64,000 nt of DNA from Yanghanlia caeni. Its GTDB lineage: Bacteria > Pseudomonadota > Gammaproteobacteria > Burkholderiales > Burkholderiaceae_B. Position 1 is the first letter of the stretch, and every line of letters starts with the position of its first letter. The translations under genes and the position numbers were made by a program. The notes below the pieces were generated by a model. The model was given only the letters and a program-made list of their open reading frames with translations, was not told the origin of the DNA and ran no database searches. The stretch lies in NCBI GenBank assembly GCA_030733815.1, contig JAUZQE010000016.1, positions 1 through 64,000 on the forward strand, in the 5' to 3' direction. Below, piece after piece: positions 41,860 through 50,671 of the stretch.

Positions 41860-43344
41860 ATGCCGCATCGACTGCCCGCGCTGCATCGCCTCAGTCTGCG
41901 GCTGCGAATTTTCCTGTTGTTCGCAGCGCTGGGGGCCGGCATTGCGTTGACACTGGCGCTGGGCCTGTACCTGGGTTATGTGCGTAACCCCAACCCGTCG
42001 GCCCTGAACGCCGTGATCTCTGGGGGCATTCTGGCCGGCTTCATCACGTTCGGGCTCATCGTCGCCGTCTGGCGCCTGTTCGACGAAAACGTCGCCAAAC
42101 CCATCGAGCACCTGGCCGGCGAATTGCGCGCACGAACGCATTCCGGCGTCAAGGCCGAATTGACCGACATGAAGGCGCGCCACCTCGGTGACCTCGCGCC
42201 TGCCGCCACCGCACTCATGCGCCACCTGAACGAAGCACGCAATGAGCTGGCCGAGGCCATCGCACGCGAAACCACCCAACAGGTGATCGAAAAAGAGCGC
42301 CTGCTCACGCTCATGGCCGATGTACCGGTAGGCATCGTGCTGTGCACGGTCGATCACCGGGTGGCGCTGTACAACGGGCTCGCACGCGAACTGCTCGGCC
42401 AGGAAGACTCGGACGCGCCCTGCCTCGACCGCAGCCTGTTCGACTTCGTTGACGAACCGTCAATTCGCAACGCATACGCGCAGCTCCAACGCGGCGACGA
42501 CCCAGATCACGAACTGGAAATCGTGTGTACCACCGTAACCGGTCGCCCGCTGATCGCCCGCCTGCGCCTGCTTGTTCCAACGCTTGTACCGGCGCAAGGC
42601 GAACGTGATTCCGGCTACGTGCTGTCGCTGGAGCGAGCCGATACGGTTCCCCATGTTCCGCCCAGCGCCCCGCGCTATGTCGCCTACGACTTCAAGTTGC
42701 TGCAACGAAAGCCGGGCGCGGAGTTCGCCGACTGCCTGCTGGAAGAGCTGACTTACGTGGTGTTCGATACCGAAACAACGGGCCTGTTGCCCGGCCAGGG
42801 CGACGAGATCGTGCAACTGGCCGCCGTGCGCATCGTCAACGGCAAACGCATCGACACCGAAGTGCTCGACACGCTGGTGAATCCCGGGCGGCCCATCCCC
42901 AAGTCATCTACAGACATTCACGGCATTACCGATGCGATGGTGGCCGACGCGCCCGGCATCGAGACCGTAGCCCGGCGCCTGCACCGCTTCGCTCAGGGTG
43001 CCGTACTGGTCGCACACAATGCCGACTTCGATCTGGCCTTTCTGCGCCGTGACGAAATCCATACGGGCGTACGCTTCGATCATCCGGTGCTCGATACGGT
43101 CATGCTGTCGGCCATCGTCTACGGTCAGTCGGCCAATCACAGCCTGGATGCACTGACCGCACGCCTCGATATCCCGCTTAGCGATGCCGCGCGCCATACG
43201 GCCCTGGGTGACGCAACGGCAACGGCTGAAGCGTTGCTCAAGCTGATACCCGCCCTCAAGGCGCGCGGCCTGACCACACTCGGCGACGTGCTGGCCGAAA
43301 CACAACGCCACGGACGCCTGCGACGTCACGGCACAACCGGCTGA
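41860..43344 (+). CDS. Membrane PAS-type sensor fused to a DEDDh 3'-5' exonuclease
   Basis: A 494-residue protein with two N-terminal helices (IFLLFAALGAGIALTLALGLYLG and VISGGILAGFITFGLIVAVW), a HAMP-like stretch, a PAS-like sensor (residues ~150-270, LTLMADVPVGIVLCTVDHRVALYNGLA), and a C-terminal DnaQ/PolC-type exonuclease domain. The DEDDh residues are visible in VVFDTETTGLLPGQGDEIV (near 302), VAHNADFDLAFLRRD (near 385) and HTALGDATATAEALLKL (near 446). This is not a replicative proofreading subunit: it is membrane-bound and carries a sensor. It closes the operon that starts with the symporter. Substrate could be DNA, RNA or a small nucleotide. Confidence 0.88.
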   Translation: MPHRLPALHRLSLRLRIFLLFAALGAGIALTLALGLYLGYVRNPNPSALNAVISGGILAGFITFGLIVAVWRLFDENVAKPIEHLAGELRARTHSGVKAELTDMKARHLGDLAPAATALMRHLNEARNELAEAIARETTQQVIEKERLLTLMADVPVGIVLCTVDHRVALYNGLARELLGQEDSDAPCLDRSLFDFVDEPSIRNAYAQLQRGDDPDHELEIVCTTVTGRPLIARLRLLVPTLVPAQGERDSGYVLSLERADTVPHVPPSAPRYVAYDFKLLQRKPGAEFADCLLEELTYVVFDTETTGLLPGQGDEIVQLAAVRIVNGKRIDTEVLDTLVNPGRPIPKSSTDIHGITDAMVADAPGIETVARRLHRFAQGAVLVAHNADFDLAFLRRDEIHTGVRFDHPVLDTVMLSAIVYGQSANHSLDALTARLDIPLSDAARHTALGDATATAEALLKLIPALKARGLTTLGDVLAETQRHGRLRRHGTTG

Positions 43345-43403
43345 TGCCCATCTAAGTAGTAACCCCAAGGTATACTTGTAACATTACGTCCGCGAGGTTG
43401 CTC

Positions 43404-44513
43404 ATGGCAGAACGCCGCTCCTGGTCACGAATCGCCTTTCCCGCCATTGTTGTGGTGATCGTTGCGCTTGCCGCTTGGTATGGGTGGCAAAACCTGAAAG
43501 ACACGGGGCCGGGCCCGGGTTTCGCAAGCGGAAACGGACGTATCGAAGCCACCGAAGTCGACGTGGCGGCCAAATACGCCGGTCGCATTGAAGACATTCT
43601 GGTGAAGGAAGGTGATTTCGTGCGTCAGGGCCAGCCGCTTGCACGGATGCAGATCACCACATTGGAAGCGCAGCTGGCGGAAGCGCAGGCGTCGCACCAG
43701 GAGGCGATTCATGCAATCGCCGCGGCCAAGGCACAAATCGCCCTGCGCAAGAGCGACGTGGCTGCCGCCCAGGCCGTGGTGTTGCAACGACAGGCTGAAC
43801 TCGATGCGGCCCACCTGCGCCTGCAGCGCTCCCGCTCATTGGCCGGACAAGGGGCCACGTCACGCCAGCAACTCGACGACGACCGCACCCTGGCGCTGAG
43901 CACCGAGGCGGCGTTGACCGCTGCCCGCGCGCAAGTCATTGCCGCAGAAGCCGCTGTCGAAGCGGCCGAAGCGCAATACGTGGGCGCACAGTCACGTGCC
44001 GAAGCGGCCGCCGCCACAGTCGCGCGCGTGCGCGCCGATATCGAAGATTCCGTGCTGCGTGCGCCACGCAACGGCCGCGTGCAGTTTCTGGTGGCGCAGC
44101 CAGGTGAGGTGCTGGCACCCGGCGGCAAGGTCCTCAACCTCGTCGACCTTTCCGACGTCTACATGACGTTTTTTCTGCCCGAACGCCAGGCCGGGCGGCT
44201 GCAGCTGGGTGGCGAGGCGCGCATCATTCTCGATGCCGCCCCCCAGTACATCATCCCTGCAGAGATCAGTTTCGTGGCCAGCACGGCCCAGTTCACCCCC
44301 AAGACCGTGGAAACCGAAACGGAACGCCAGAAGCTCATGTTCCGGGTCCGCGCCCGCATTCCGCCCACGCTACTTGAAGCCTATCTGGAGTACGTGAAGA
44401 CGGGTCTGCCGGGTGTCACCTGGGTGAAGGTGGATGCCGACGCACAGTGGCCGCCCGAGCTGACGCCCAATATCGGCGTACCGTCCACCACAGCAGACGC
44501 CGCGGGAGCCTGA
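43404..44513 (+). CDS. HlyD-family membrane fusion protein (YhiI-like)
   Basis: Periplasmic adaptor of 369 residues. One N-terminal helix ([19 protein letters not shown]), a biotinyl-lipoyl half-motif ([40 protein letters not shown]), a long alpha-helical hairpin rich in Ala/Gln/Glu, the second half-motif ([27 protein letters not shown]) and a beta-barrel. The frame opens at 43398 by TTG, but the ATG at 43404 has GAGG six bases upstream. It precedes the RbbA-like ATPase by 4 bp, the same order as yhiI-rbbA-yhhJ. Confidence 0.9.
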   Translation: MAERRSWSRIAFPAIVVVIVALAAWYGWQNLKDTGPGPGFASGNGRIEATEVDVAAKYAGRIEDILVKEGDFVRQGQPLARMQITTLEAQLAEAQASHQEAIHAIAAAKAQIALRKSDVAAAQAVVLQRQAELDAAHLRLQRSRSLAGQGATSRQQLDDDRTLALSTEAALTAARAQVIAAEAAVEAAEAQYVGAQSRAEAAAATVARVRADIEDSVLRAPRNGRVQFLVAQPGEVLAPGGKVLNLVDLSDVYMTFFLPERQAGRLQLGGEARIILDAAPQYIIPAEISFVASTAQFTPKTVETETERQKLMFRVRARIPPTLLEAYLEYVKTGLPGVTWVKVDADAQWPPELTPNIGVPSTTADAAGA

Positions 44514-44517
44514 GCCT

Positions 44518-47265
44518 ATGACGGCAGGCGACAACCCTGTTGTCACGTTGCGTGAGGTCGGTCTGCGCTACGGCAAAACCGTGGCGCTCGACGGCATAAA
44601 TCTGGACATCGCGGCCGGCTGCGTGACCGGCCTGATCGGGCCGGACGGCGTGGGTAAATCCAGCCTGCTCGCTCTGGTGGCCGGGGCACGCCGGATCCAG
44701 GAAGGCCGCGTACACGTACTGGGCGGCGACATGAGCGAACGCGGGCATCGTACCCGCGTCGGGCCACGCATTGCCTATATGCCCCAGGGTCTGGGCAAAA
44801 ACCTGTACCCCACACTATCGGTAGAGGAAAATCTGCAGTTCTTCGGCCGCCTGTTCGGCCACGATGCCGCAGCGCGGCGCCGTCGTATCGACGCGCTCAC
44901 CCGCAGCACAGATCTGTACCCTTTTCTCGATCGCCCTGCCGGCAAGCTTTCGGGCGGCATGAAGCAAAAGCTCGGGCTGTGCTGCGCACTCATCCATGAC
45001 CCTGATCTGCTGATCCTCGACGAGCCCACGACCGGCGTCGACCCGCTCGCCCGCTCGCAGTTCTGGGATCTGATCGCGCGCATACGCGCTCTGCGGCCCG
45101 GCATGAGCGTGCTGGTGGCAACGGCCTATATGGATGAAGCGCAGCGCTTCGACCAATTGATTGCCATGGATGAAGGTCGGGTGCTGGCAACGGGCAGCCC
45201 TCAGAAAATGCTGGAGCGCACAGCCAGCAACACGCTCGAAGCCGCCTTTCTGGCGCTGTTGCCCGAATCGCGCAAACACGGGCACGCGCCCGTCGTGATC
45301 CCCCCCTTGCCGGATACGGGCCACGACGACATTGCAATCGAGGCGCAGGGGCTTACCATGCGCTTCGGCGATTTCACGGCAGTCGACAATGTCAGTTTTC
45401 GCATTCGCAAGGGCGAGATCTTCGGATTCCTGGGCTCGAACGGTTGCGGCAAGTCGACCACCATGAAGATGCTTACGGGTCTGCTGCCCCCGTCTGAAGG
45501 CAAGGCCTGGTTGTTCGGCAAAGAGATCGACCCGCACGACATGGAGACGCGCGCGCGCGTCGGCTACATGTCGCAGTCGTTCTCGCTATACAGCGAGCTG
45601 ACGGTGCAGCAGAACCTGATGCTGCACGCACAGCTGTTTCACGTACCCCCGGGGCAGCGCGCGGCCCGCGTCGAAGAGATGCTGGAGCGCTTCGATCTGG
45701 GCGGGGAGCGCGACACCTTGCCTTCCAGACTGCCACTGGGCCTGCGTCAGCGCCTGTCGCTGGCCGTGGCCATGGTGCACCGGCCCGAGATCCTGATCCT
45801 CGACGAACCGACCTCCGGCGTCGACCCCGTCGCCCGCGACACCTTCTGGCGTTATCTTGTTGAGCTGTCGCGCCGCGAAGGCGTCACGCTGTTCATCTCC
45901 ACCCATTTCATGAACGAGGCGCAACGCTGCGACCGCATGTCGATGATGCACGCCGGCAAGGTCCTCGACAGCGATACCCCGGCCGCACTCGTGAAAAAGC
46001 GCGGTGCGCGCAATCTCGAAGACGCCTTCATCGGCTACCTGCTGGATGCTCAGGACACGCCACAAGCAACGGACGGGCATGAAAATACAGCCATTTCGAC
46101 GGGCGGAATCGAAACGGAGACAGAGGCCGGAATGCCCCCCATGCGCCGATTCAGCCTCGGGCGGCTACTGAGCTATTGCTGGCGCGAGTCGCTCGAGCTG
46201 CGGCGTGATCCGATCCGTGCGACGCTGGCCCTGGCCGGATCACTGATTCTGATGGCCGTGATCGGCTTTGGCATCAGCCTTGATGTCGAAAACCTGAACT
46301 ATGCCGTGCTCGACCGCGACCAGACTTCGGTCAGCCACAACTATGCGCTGAATCTGGCCGGCTCGCGCTACTTTACCGAGAAACCTCCCATTACCAGCTA
46401 CGAAGAGCTGGACAGGCGCATGCGCAGCGGGGAATTGTCTCTCGCAATCGAGATCCCTTCGGGCTTCGCTCGCGACATCAAACGCGGCACGCCCGTGCAG
46501 ATTGGCGCCTGGGTCGACGGCGCGATGCCGACACGGGCGGAAACCGTTCGCGGCTACGTCCAAGGCATTCACCAGCACTGGCTGGCCCAGACCTTTCCCG
46601 CCATTGCCGAAACGACCGGTCGGCTGGCGATTGAAACCCGTTTTCGCTACAACCCAGACGTACGCAGTCTGCCGGCCATGGTGCCGGCGGTGATTCCCCT
46701 GCTTCTGCTGATGCTGCCGGCCATGCTGGCCGCCCTTTCCGTCGTGCGCGAAAAGGAACTGGGTTCCATCGTGAACCTTTATGTCACGCCGGTCACGCGC
46801 AGCGAATTCCTGATTGGAAAGCAGCTACCCTACATCGGGCTGGCCATGGTCAATTTTCTAGTGATGTGTCTGGTGGCAGTGACCGTCTTCGGGGTTCCCA
46901 TGACTGGCAACTTTCTGGTGCTGACTGCGGCCACCTTCATCTACGTGGTCTGTGCCACAGGGCTGGGGCTTCTGTTCTCAGCGCTCACGCGCAGCCAGAT
47001 TGCCGCGCTGTACCTGACGATGATCGGCACACTCCTGCCTGCCGTGCAATTTTCCGGCCTGACGAACCCGGTTTCCGCACTCGAAGGCCTGGGTCGCGTG
47101 ATCGGTGAAATTTATCCGGCCAGCCATATGTTCGTCATTAGCCGCGGGGTGTTCAGCAAGGCGCTGGGCTTTGACGACCTTGTTGCATACTTCGTGCCGT
47201 TGCTGATTGCCGTGCCCGTGATCATGGGGCTGGCCGTGCTGCTGCTGCGCAAGCAGGAGTCGTAA
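44518..47265 (+). CDS. ABC exporter: two ATPase domains fused to a permease (RbbA-like)
   Basis: A 915-residue fusion. The first ATPase (residues ~1-240) has Walker [10 protein letters not shown] (41-49), signature LSGGMKQK and Walker [14 protein letters not shown]. The second (~275-500) has Walker [10 protein letters not shown] (near 307) and [12 protein letters not shown], but its signature is [11 protein letters not shown] rather than LSGGQ; homologues of this group share this. From ~541 an ABC-2-type permease follows with six helices and a large periplasmic loop (residues ~580-700). It is the RbbA/YhiH arrangement. Between the HlyD-like adaptor and the YhhJ-like permease, it probably drives export of drugs or other small molecules. 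Confidence 0.92.
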   Translation: MTAGDNPVVTLREVGLRYGKTVALDGINLDIAAGCVTGLIGPDGVGKSSLLALVAGARRIQEGRVHVLGGDMSERGHRTRVGPRIAYMPQGLGKNLYPTLSVEENLQFFGRLFGHDAAARRRRIDALTRSTDLYPFLDRPAGKLSGGMKQKLGLCCALIHDPDLLILDEPTTGVDPLARSQFWDLIARIRALRPGMSVLVATAYMDEAQRFDQLIAMDEGRVLATGSPQKMLERTASNTLEAAFLALLPESRKHGHAPVVIPPLPDTGHDDIAIEAQGLTMRFGDFTAVDNVSFRIRKGEIFGFLGSNGCGKSTTMKMLTGLLPPSEGKAWLFGKEIDPHDMETRARVGYMSQSFSLYSELTVQQNLMLHAQLFHVPPGQRAARVEEMLERFDLGGERDTLPSRLPLGLRQRLSLAVAMVHRPEILILDEPTSGVDPVARDTFWRYLVELSRREGVTLFISTHFMNEAQRCDRMSMMHAGKVLDSDTPAALVKKRGARNLEDAFIGYLLDAQDTPQATDGHENTAISTGGIETETEAGMPPMRRFSLGRLLSYCWRESLELRRDPIRATLALAGSLILMAVIGFGISLDVENLNYAVLDRDQTSVSHNYALNLAGSRYFTEKPPITSYEELDRRMRSGELSLAIEIPSGFARDIKRGTPVQIGAWVDGAMPTRAETVRGYVQGIHQHWLAQTFPAIAETTGRLAIETRFRYNPDVRSLPAMVPAVIPLLLLMLPAMLAALSVVREKELGSIVNLYVTPVTRSEFLIGKQLPYIGLAMVNFLVMCLVAVTVFGVPMTGNFLVLTAATFIYVVCATGLGLLFSALTRSQIAALYLTMIGTLLPAVQFSGLTNPVSALEGLGRVIGEIYPASHMFVISRGVFSKALGFDDLVAYFVPLLIAVPVIMGLAVLLLRKQES

Positions 47266-47266
47266 C

Positions 47267-48394
47267 ATGCGGCGTGCATTCCTGAACGTGTGGCGACTGG
47301 GCATGAAGGAGCTGTGGAGCCTGCGGCGAGAACCGGTGATGCTGATACTGATCGCCTATGTGTTCACGGTATCCATTTATACCGCCGCCACCGCCATGCC
47401 CGAAACGCTGCATAACGCCGTGATCGCCGTTGTCGATGAAGACCGCTCACCGCTGTCGAGCCGCATCGTCTCGGCGTTCTACCCACCGCACTTCAATCCG
47501 CCCGCGGTAATTTCGCACGATGCGGTCGACCCGGGGATGGATGCCGGCATCTATACCTTCGCGCTCATCATTCCATCGGGTTTCCAACGCGACATGCTGG
47601 CCGGCAAGGGTTCGGAAGTACAGCTGAACGTCGATGCCACACGCATGTCACAGGCATTCGCGGGCAGTGGCTACATTCAGCAAATCGTCGCGGCGGAAGT
47701 GCAGGAGTTCATGGCCCGCCAGCGAGGGGCCACCACACCGCCTGTAGAGCTCGCGCTACGCATGCGGTTCAACCCGACGCTCGAGCGCGCATGGTTCGGC
47801 AGCGTCATGGAGATCGTGAACGTCATCACCATGCTCTCGATCATTCTCACGGGTGCGGCGCTGATCCGCGAACGCGAGCACGGCACGATTGAGCATCTGC
47901 TGGTGATGCCAGTCACACCGGCGCAGATCATGATCGCCAAGGTGTGGTCGATGGGCCTGGTCGTCATTCTGGCCACGGCCGCCTCAATGACGCTGGTCGT
48001 GAGGGGTGCGCTAGGTGTGCCGATCGAAGGCTCCCTGCTGCTGTTTTTTGCGGGTGTGGCGCTTTCTTTGTTTGCCACTACGTCGATGGGCATCTTCATG
48101 GCGACCGTTGCGCGCAGCATGCCACAGTTTGGCTTGCTGCTCGTGCTCACACTGCTGCCCCTGCAACTGCTTTCGGGAGGCACCACGCCGCGTGAAAGCA
48201 TGCCGGATATCGTTCAATTCATTATGCTGGCTGCGCCCACAACCCACTTCGTCAGCCTGAGTCAGGCCATTCTCTACCGCGGCGCGGGCATGGCCACGGT
48301 ATGGCCGTCGTACCTGGCGCTATTCGTGATCGGAGCGCTGCTGTTCGGCTTTTCGCTGCAACGCTTTCGCAAGACGCTGGCGCGTATGGCCTGA
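47267..48394 (+). CDS. ABC-2-type permease (YhhJ-like)
   Basis: A 375-residue membrane protein with one helix near the N-terminus (EPVMLILIAYVFTVSIYTAATA), a ~130-residue periplasmic domain and five C-terminal helices. The segment REREHGTIEHLLVMPVTPAQIMIAKVWSMG and the motif LLPLQLLSGGTTPRESMP match the ABC-2 exporter family. It begins one base after the stop of the ATPase/permease gene and is the last gene of the three-gene exporter operon. It converges on a GNAT gene. Confidence 0.92.
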   Translation: MRRAFLNVWRLGMKELWSLRREPVMLILIAYVFTVSIYTAATAMPETLHNAVIAVVDEDRSPLSSRIVSAFYPPHFNPPAVISHDAVDPGMDAGIYTFALIIPSGFQRDMLAGKGSEVQLNVDATRMSQAFAGSGYIQQIVAAEVQEFMARQRGATTPPVELALRMRFNPTLERAWFGSVMEIVNVITMLSIILTGAALIREREHGTIEHLLVMPVTPAQIMIAKVWSMGLVVILATAASMTLVVRGALGVPIEGSLLLFFAGVALSLFATTSMGIFMATVARSMPQFGLLLVLTLLPLQLLSGGTTPRESMPDIVQFIMLAAPTTHFVSLSQAILYRGAGMATVWPSYLALFVIGALLFGFSLQRFRKTLARMA

Positions 48395-48420
48395 GCGCGG
48401 TACGACCGGCGGTGCGGCGT

Positions 48421-48867
48421 TCAGGCCGTGAGCACGCGTCGCATGCTCACGTGTTCGATACCGGCATCCAGAAACACGGCCCCCTCGGCGACGAACCCTT
48501 GCGCCGCATAAAAATTCCTGGCGTGCAGTTGTGCGGCAAGTTCCACCTGTAAATGGCCGCGCCTGCGGGCTTCATCGACCAGACGGCCAAGCAGAAACGC
48601 ACCCACACCCCTGCCCCGGTACGGTTTGCGCACCGCCATGCGTCCGATATGCCCGTCGGGCAGCAGCCGGCCCGTGGCAACAGGCTCGTCGTTCGCTGCG
48701 TACACCACGGCATGCACACACTGTACATCGCGGCCATCGATTTCCTCGTGCAGGGGCACCTGTTGTTCTTCGACGAACACCTCATGACGAATGCGCGTAG
48801 CGTCGTTGGCGCACTGCTGCCAGTCACCGATGACGATGCGAAAACCATCGAGATGCGTGGTGTTCAT
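48421..48867 (-). CDS. GNAT-family N-acetyltransferase
   Basis: A 148-residue acetyltransferase. The acetyl-CoA loop is MAVRKPYRGRGVGAFLLGRLVDEARRRG; the preceding strands VHAVVYAANDEPVATGRLLPDGHIG and the C-terminal QLHARNFYAAQGFVAEGAVFLDAGIEHVSM are typical. The close match to the ElaA/YjcF-like group (IRHEVFVEEQQVPLHEEIDGRD) is clear; substrate not known. The ATG at 48867 has AGGAG at eight bases; a GTG at 48876 is open in frame but too close to it. Confidence 0.87.
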   Translation of the reverse strand: MNTTHLDGFRIVIGDWQQCANDATRIRHEVFVEEQQVPLHEEIDGRDVQCVHAVVYAANDEPVATGRLLPDGHIGRMAVRKPYRGRGVGAFLLGRLVDEARRRGHLQVELAAQLHARNFYAAQGFVAEGAVFLDAGIEHVSMRRVLTA

Positions 48868-49046
48868 GATGATCACTCCTTTTCTGCACGCCCGACATCA
48901 TAAACCGCAGCGGGTGCCACGCAGTGTGCATACCGGAATATGGCCCATCCGAAACTGAAGGATGCCCCAAACGACCCACCAGGGCACCCGCAAACCTAGG
49001 GTTATCCCCGATTTTTTGGGCGCAGCGTATGGCTAAACTGAAACTG

Positions 49047-49148
49047 CCATCAAGAGATGGTGAGCCGCTCAGGCGGCTCCAACGGCACTACTCAGTAGTG
49101 CTCACTGCCGCAACGGCAGTAAGGCCCCGCCCCCAATGGCGGGGCCTT
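49047..49148 (+). ncRNA. Array of five consecutive perfect stem-loops
   Basis: Five hairpins lie almost end to end. (1) CCATC-AAGA-GATGG, 49047-49060. (2) GAGCCGC-TCAG-GCGGCTC, 49062-49079. (3) GCACTAC-TCA-GTAGTGC, 49085-49101. (4) ACTGCCG-CAA-CGGCAGT, 49104-49120. (5) AAGGCCCCGCC-CCCAAT-GGCGGGGCCTT, 49121-49148. Every stem is perfect. The first starts about seven bases after a possible -10 (TAAACT, 49034). The last is terminator-like but lacks a T run. It is either a structured small RNA or the leader of the MFS gene at 49256. I cannot match it to a known RNA family. No translated frame fits. Confidence 0.55.
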
Positions 49149-49255
49149 CGCTTCAGGGCCCGTGCGCGCATGTGCGTCTTGTACCGTACGAAACCACACA
49201 TGGCTCGGACAGGTTAATATTCGCACTTCTCCTTATTGCAGCGCACCATTCTTTC

Positions 49256-50452
49256 ATGAACCTCTCCCCCGCCGATTCTCCCATGCGCACGCTTTACGTG
49301 GGCTCGTTCGTCGTTCTGCTGGCCCTCGGTGTGCGCGCCACGTTCGGCCTTTTCATGACGGCCATGGGCGTCGACATGGGTTGGGGGCGCGACGTCTTTT
49401 CGCTCGCCTTTGCCATACAGAACCTGGTGTGGGGCGCCGGCGCAATCTTCATGGGCATACTGGCCGACCGCTACGGCTCGGGCCGCACCATCGCGCTGGG
49501 TGCCGCGCTGTACGCCTTGGGGCTGGTGGGAATGCGGCTGGCGACGAACGAATTTTCGCTCTATTTGACCGCGGGTGTGCTGGTGGGCATCGGGCAGGCC
49601 GGCATTACGTTTCCCGTAATTCTGCCCGTGGTGGCGCGGGCGGTGCCGCCTGCCTACCGCAGCACGGCAATGGGTATCGCCGCTGCAGGGGGCTCGATGG
49701 GCCAGTTTGCCGTCGTGCCTGCCGGACAAGTCCTGATTTCATCCCTCGACTGGACGGGCGCGCTGTGGGTGCTGTCGGCGGTCGTTGCTCTGGGCATCCC
49801 TCTTTCCGTCTTTCTGACGGGTCGCCCAGTTGAGTCGCGAGGCGAGCATTCACTGGTCGCGGCAGTCAAACAGGCCTTGGCGCACAAGTCCTTTCACTTT
49901 CTTTTCTGGAGCTATGCGGTCTGCGGCTTCCATACGGCATTCATTACCCTGCACCTGCCCGCCTTTCTGCTCGACGGCGGGCTCACCGCGGCGCACGGCG
50001 CAACGGCGATCGCGCTGATCGGCCTGTTCAACGTGCCCGGTTGCTATTACGCAGGCAAGCTGGGCGAGCGTTACAGCAAGAAAACGCTATTGGCCATCGT
50101 GTATTTCATGCGGGCCTTCGGCATCATTCTGCTGATTGCAGTGCCTACGACACCCTGGGTAGCGTACGTGTTCGCAGCCTGGATGGGCATGTTCTGGCTC
50201 GGCACAGTGCCCCTTACGCAAGGGCTGATCGGGCAGATCTATGGCTTGCGCTACGCCGCCACGCTCTCGGGCATTGCCTTTCTGGGGCACCAGATCGGCA
50301 GCTTCATCGGCGTATGGTGGGGCGGGTACACCTACCAGGCCACCGGAAGTTATACACTGGTGTGGTGGGCCGGTATTGCGCTGGCGGTCGTGGCCGCGGC
50401 ACTGTGTCTGCCGGTAAAGGAACAGGCGCTCGCCAGACCGGCTTCAGCATGA
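49256..50452 (+). CDS. MFS transporter (monocarboxylate-type)
   Basis: Twelve-helix permease of 398 residues. Two six-helix halves are separated by a loop (GRPVESRGEHSLVAAVKQALAHKSF). Typical features are VRATFGLFMTAMGVDMGWGRDVFSLAFA and GILADRYGSGRTIALGAALYALG, the latter with the motif A loop. It resembles the oxalate/formate or monocarboxylate MFS group (MCT-like), and the substrate is probably a small carboxylate; this is inference. The frame is open to 49136, where it would include the hairpin array and lacks coding sense; the ATG at 49256 or 49283 (MRTLYVGSF) is preferred. Confidence 0.87.
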   Translation: MNLSPADSPMRTLYVGSFVVLLALGVRATFGLFMTAMGVDMGWGRDVFSLAFAIQNLVWGAGAIFMGILADRYGSGRTIALGAALYALGLVGMRLATNEFSLYLTAGVLVGIGQAGITFPVILPVVARAVPPAYRSTAMGIAAAGGSMGQFAVVPAGQVLISSLDWTGALWVLSAVVALGIPLSVFLTGRPVESRGEHSLVAAVKQALAHKSFHFLFWSYAVCGFHTAFITLHLPAFLLDGGLTAAHGATAIALIGLFNVPGCYYAGKLGERYSKKTLLAIVYFMRAFGIILLIAVPTTPWVAYVFAAWMGMFWLGTVPLTQGLIGQIYGLRYAATLSGIAFLGHQIGSFIGVWWGGYTYQATGSYTLVWWAGIALAVVAAALCLPVKEQALARPASA

Positions 50453-50490
50453 GCCTGTGTGCCGGGCCGCCCAAGTCAAGGAATACGTCG

Positions 50491-50658
50491 ATGCATTCAA
50501 GCCGCTCCGATCCGCTCATGCCCTCACGCCGTGGCCGTGTTGCACGTGCAGCGGGTCTGGTCGCTCTTGCGCTGGTCATGGGGCTGGCTTTCCTGGGGTA
50601 TGCCTCGCCCGAGATGAAGCTGCAGTGGGAAAACCTTATGGCCCTGTGCGGGTTCTAG
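50491..50658 (+). CDS. Small single-helix membrane protein (55 residues)
   Basis: An overlooked short gene. The ATG at 50491 follows AAGGAA seven bases upstream. The basic N-terminus (MHSSRSDPLMPSRRGRVARAA) is followed by one membrane helix (GLVALALVMGLAFLGYASPEM) and a short tail KLQWENLMALCGF. Orientation is probably inside-to-outside by the positive charges. It lies 38 bp after the MFS stop on the same strand and converges on the diguanylate cyclase. Function unknown. Confidence 0.6.
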   Translation: MHSSRSDPLMPSRRGRVARAAGLVALALVMGLAFLGYASPEMKLQWENLMALCGF

Positions 50659-50671
50659 CCCCGGCCTTGCG

